From contig CALKIA010000046.1 in assembly GCA_937988705.1 (NCBI GenBank), positions 1 through 14,018 on the forward strand: DNA of 14,018 nucleotides, written 5' to 3'. The translations under genes and the position numbers were made by a program. This DNA comes from an uncultured Chloroflexota bacterium (GTDB taxonomy: Bacteria; Chloroflexota; Anaerolineae; Aggregatilineales; Phototrophicaceae). Shown piece after piece: positions 12,519 to 14,018 of this stretch; position 1 is the stretch's first letter; each line of letters opens with the position of its first letter. The notes under the pieces were generated by a model. That model did not search any database and was not told where the DNA came from. It saw only the letters and a program-made list of their open reading frames with translations.

Positions 12519-14018
12519 CTATCCTAGAAAGCCAAACCGCTGCTTACTGCTGCTGCCCGCCGCTTCGACGTGCAGGAAACCGTACTTGTCCCGGTAGAAC
12601 TGCTGATCGGGATACACGACCGTTGCCGAGGACGCTTCTTCGATCACGGCGGGGCCGGGGATCGGTTTGCCGATGGGCAGTAGGTCGCGCTCGTAGATCG
12701 TCGTGTTAACCGCGCCCGCGCCTTCGAAGTACACGGCACGCGTCTCTTTGCGCGCGCGGCCTAAGCTTGCGCCGTCCGCCTTGATCGGCTTGATCTCCGC
12801 TTTGTTGACCATGCCGATGGCCGTCACATGATAGCTGACCATCTCCAACGGCGAGTCGAGGCGGAAGGTGAAGGCGTGTTCGTGCAAATCGTGGAACGCC
12901 GCGCTGACCTGTTCCATCGCGGCGGGCGTGAGCGCGCCATTGGGCACCGGCACTTTGACCGTGTGTTCCTGACCGAGATAGCGCATGTCGGCGTGCCGCT
13001 GAATGCGGATGCTCTCGCGGGCGATATTTTCGGCTTCGAGGTTGTGCCGGGACTGCGTTTCCATCTCATCGTACAGGCCGGTGATGGCCGTCAAATCTGC
13101 GCCGTCGACGCGCATGATCCGCGTGCGCAGCGTGTCGATTTGCAAGTCGCTCATCAACATGCCGAAGGCGGAGAACACGCCGGGATAGACGGGGATGACG
13201 ACCTGCTTGCAGCGTAGTTCGCGCATCATGGCGCCCGCGTGCATCGGGCCGCCGCCGCCGAAAGCGACCAGCACGAAATCACGCGGATCGTAGCCGCGCC
13301 GCACCGAGATCAGCTTGATGGCGTTCATCTTGCCGAAGTCGGAAATGCGAATGATGCCGAGCGCCGCCTCTTCGAGGCTGGTGTTGAATCGTTCGGCAAT
13401 CGGCTTGATGGCCTGCCGCGCTTTTTCGAGGCTGACCTTGAGTTCGCCGCCGAGGAAGTTGCGCGCGTTCAAGCGCCCGACCACCAGATTGGCGTCGGTG
13501 ACGGTGGGCTGTGTGCCGCCTTGATCGTAGCAGGCGGGGCCGGGCACGGCGCCCGCGCTGATCGGCCCGACGCGCAGCGCGCCCGCATCATCGACATAGG
13601 CGATGCTGCCGCCGCCCGACCCGATTTCGACAATGTCGATGGTCGGCACGAGGATCGGATAGCCCGCGAATTCGCGCGTGTGATCGATTTTGTATTCGGT
13701 CGTGATCTTCGGCTGGCCGCCTTCGATCAGCGAGGTTTTGGCCGTCGTGCCGCCCACGTCGAAGGCGATCACGTTCGGCTCGCCGATCAGGTCGCCGATG
13801 CGCGCCGACCCGATCACCCCGGCGACGGGGCCAGACTCGACCAGATTGATCGGCGTGCGCTTGGCGAGCGCGAAAGTCGCGCTGCCGCCGTTCGACTGCA
13901 TGATGTGCAGCACGTCGCCCATGCGCTTCTGGTTGGTGAGCTGGGTTTCGAGGTTGTCGAGGTACTTCTGCGCGGTCGGCAGGATGTAGCTGTTGAAGAC
14001 CGCCGTGCTCGTGCGCTC
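12519..14018 (-). CDS. hyuA: Hydantoinase/oxoprolinase alpha subunit (HyuA family), 5' end outside the window
   Basis: The reading frame is open to the right edge: 499 codons are visible, beginning in the middle of the protein with ERTSTAV, YILP and YLDNLE. Full HyuA proteins are near 680-700 aa, so about 190 N-terminal residues (the Hydant_A_N part) lie outside. Visible features are MQSNGG, then IAFDVGGTTAKTSLI (the actin-like ATPase glycine loop, DNA 13737-13760), the region ARNFLGGELKVSLEKARQAI, and the C-terminal PGPAVIEEASSATVV. HyuA binds ATP and activates the substrate amide or ketone; HyuB completes the active site. The in-frame ATG at 13922 is internal and is not the start. It is the upstream gene of a HyuA-HyuB-flotillin operon. 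Substrates across the family include hydantoin, 5-oxoproline, caprolactam and acetone, and cannot be chosen here. Confidence 0.94.
   Translation of the reverse strand, partial: ERTSTAVFNSYILPTAQKYLDNLETQLTNQKRMGDVLHIMQSNGGSATFALAKRTPINLVESGPVAGVIGSARIGDLIGEPNVIAFDVGGTTAKTSLIEGGQPKITTEYKIDHTREFAGYPILVPTIDIVEIGSGGGSIAYVDDAGALRVGPISAGAVPGPACYDQGGTQPTVTDANLVVGRLNARNFLGGELKVSLEKARQAIKPIAERFNTSLEEAALGIIRISDFGKMNAIKLISVRRGYDPRDFVLVAFGGGGPMHAGAMMRELRCKQVVIPVYPGVFSAFGMLMSDLQIDTLRTRIMRVDGADLTAITGLYDEMETQSRHNLEAENIARESIRIQRHADMRYLGQEHTVKVPVPNGALTPAAMEQVSAAFHDLHEHAFTFRLDSPLEMVSYHVTAIGMVNKAEIKPIKADGASLGRARKETRAVYFEGAGAVNTTIYERDLLPIGKPIPGPAVIEEASSATVVYPDQQFYRDKYGFLHVEAAGSSSKQRFGFLG

Overview
The window is high-GC bacterial DNA. 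It has closely packed genes, convergent pairs separated by only 4-5 bases, and two palindromic hairpins built around GTCGGGGCA/TGCCCCGAC. Hairpins of this kind, the ECF-type metal transporter, the ATP-dependent hydantoinase pair and the mix of catabolic enzymes suggest a Chloroflexota-like soil or sediment heterotroph. That assignment is a guess from style and content; there is no rRNA or other marker to settle it.

Left edge (1-576): the first codons of a leftward CbiM/NikM-type cobalt/nickel ECF transporter gene (Met-His-Ile-Pro-Asp-Gly start) face a rightward Fur-family regulator. Between them lies a perfect 14-bp palindrome whose arms look like -10 boxes, which suggests metal-dependent control of both genes.

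Catabolic cluster (581-5637, all minus strand): transcription runs from a glutamine-synthetase-like gamma-glutamyl ligase, through a classical short-chain dehydrogenase, to an aldehyde dehydrogenase, with gaps of 26 and 3 bases. It ends at a strong stem-loop. A cytochrome P450 follows with its own TATAAT box and a palindromic candidate operator. The set fits catabolism of an amine or amino alcohol in which the nitrogen is masked as a gamma-glutamyl amide while the carbon side is oxidised. The P450 lacks the usual acid-alcohol pair of the I helix.

Middle (5638-8266): a divergent promoter region drives the ligase operon leftward and, rightward, a single (alpha/alpha)6-barrel glycosidase resembling GH100 neutral invertases. 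That gene converges on a 12-TM MFS transporter, which has its own near-ideal sigma70 promoter.

Right part (8267-14018): a leftward hyuA-hyuB-flotillin operon, with hyuA cut by the window edge. HyuA/HyuB form an ATP-dependent hydantoinase/oxoprolinase-type amidohydrolase or carboxylase. HyuB carries an unusual C-terminal extension with a helix-turn-helix followed by a short coiled coil. The SPFH/flotillin membrane protein is longer than usual (655 aa). The two hairpin repeats lie just beyond the operon's end.

The least ordinary items are the HyuB-HTH fusion tied to a long flotillin, the P450 without its acid-alcohol pair, and the ligase-SDR-ALDH-P450 set.
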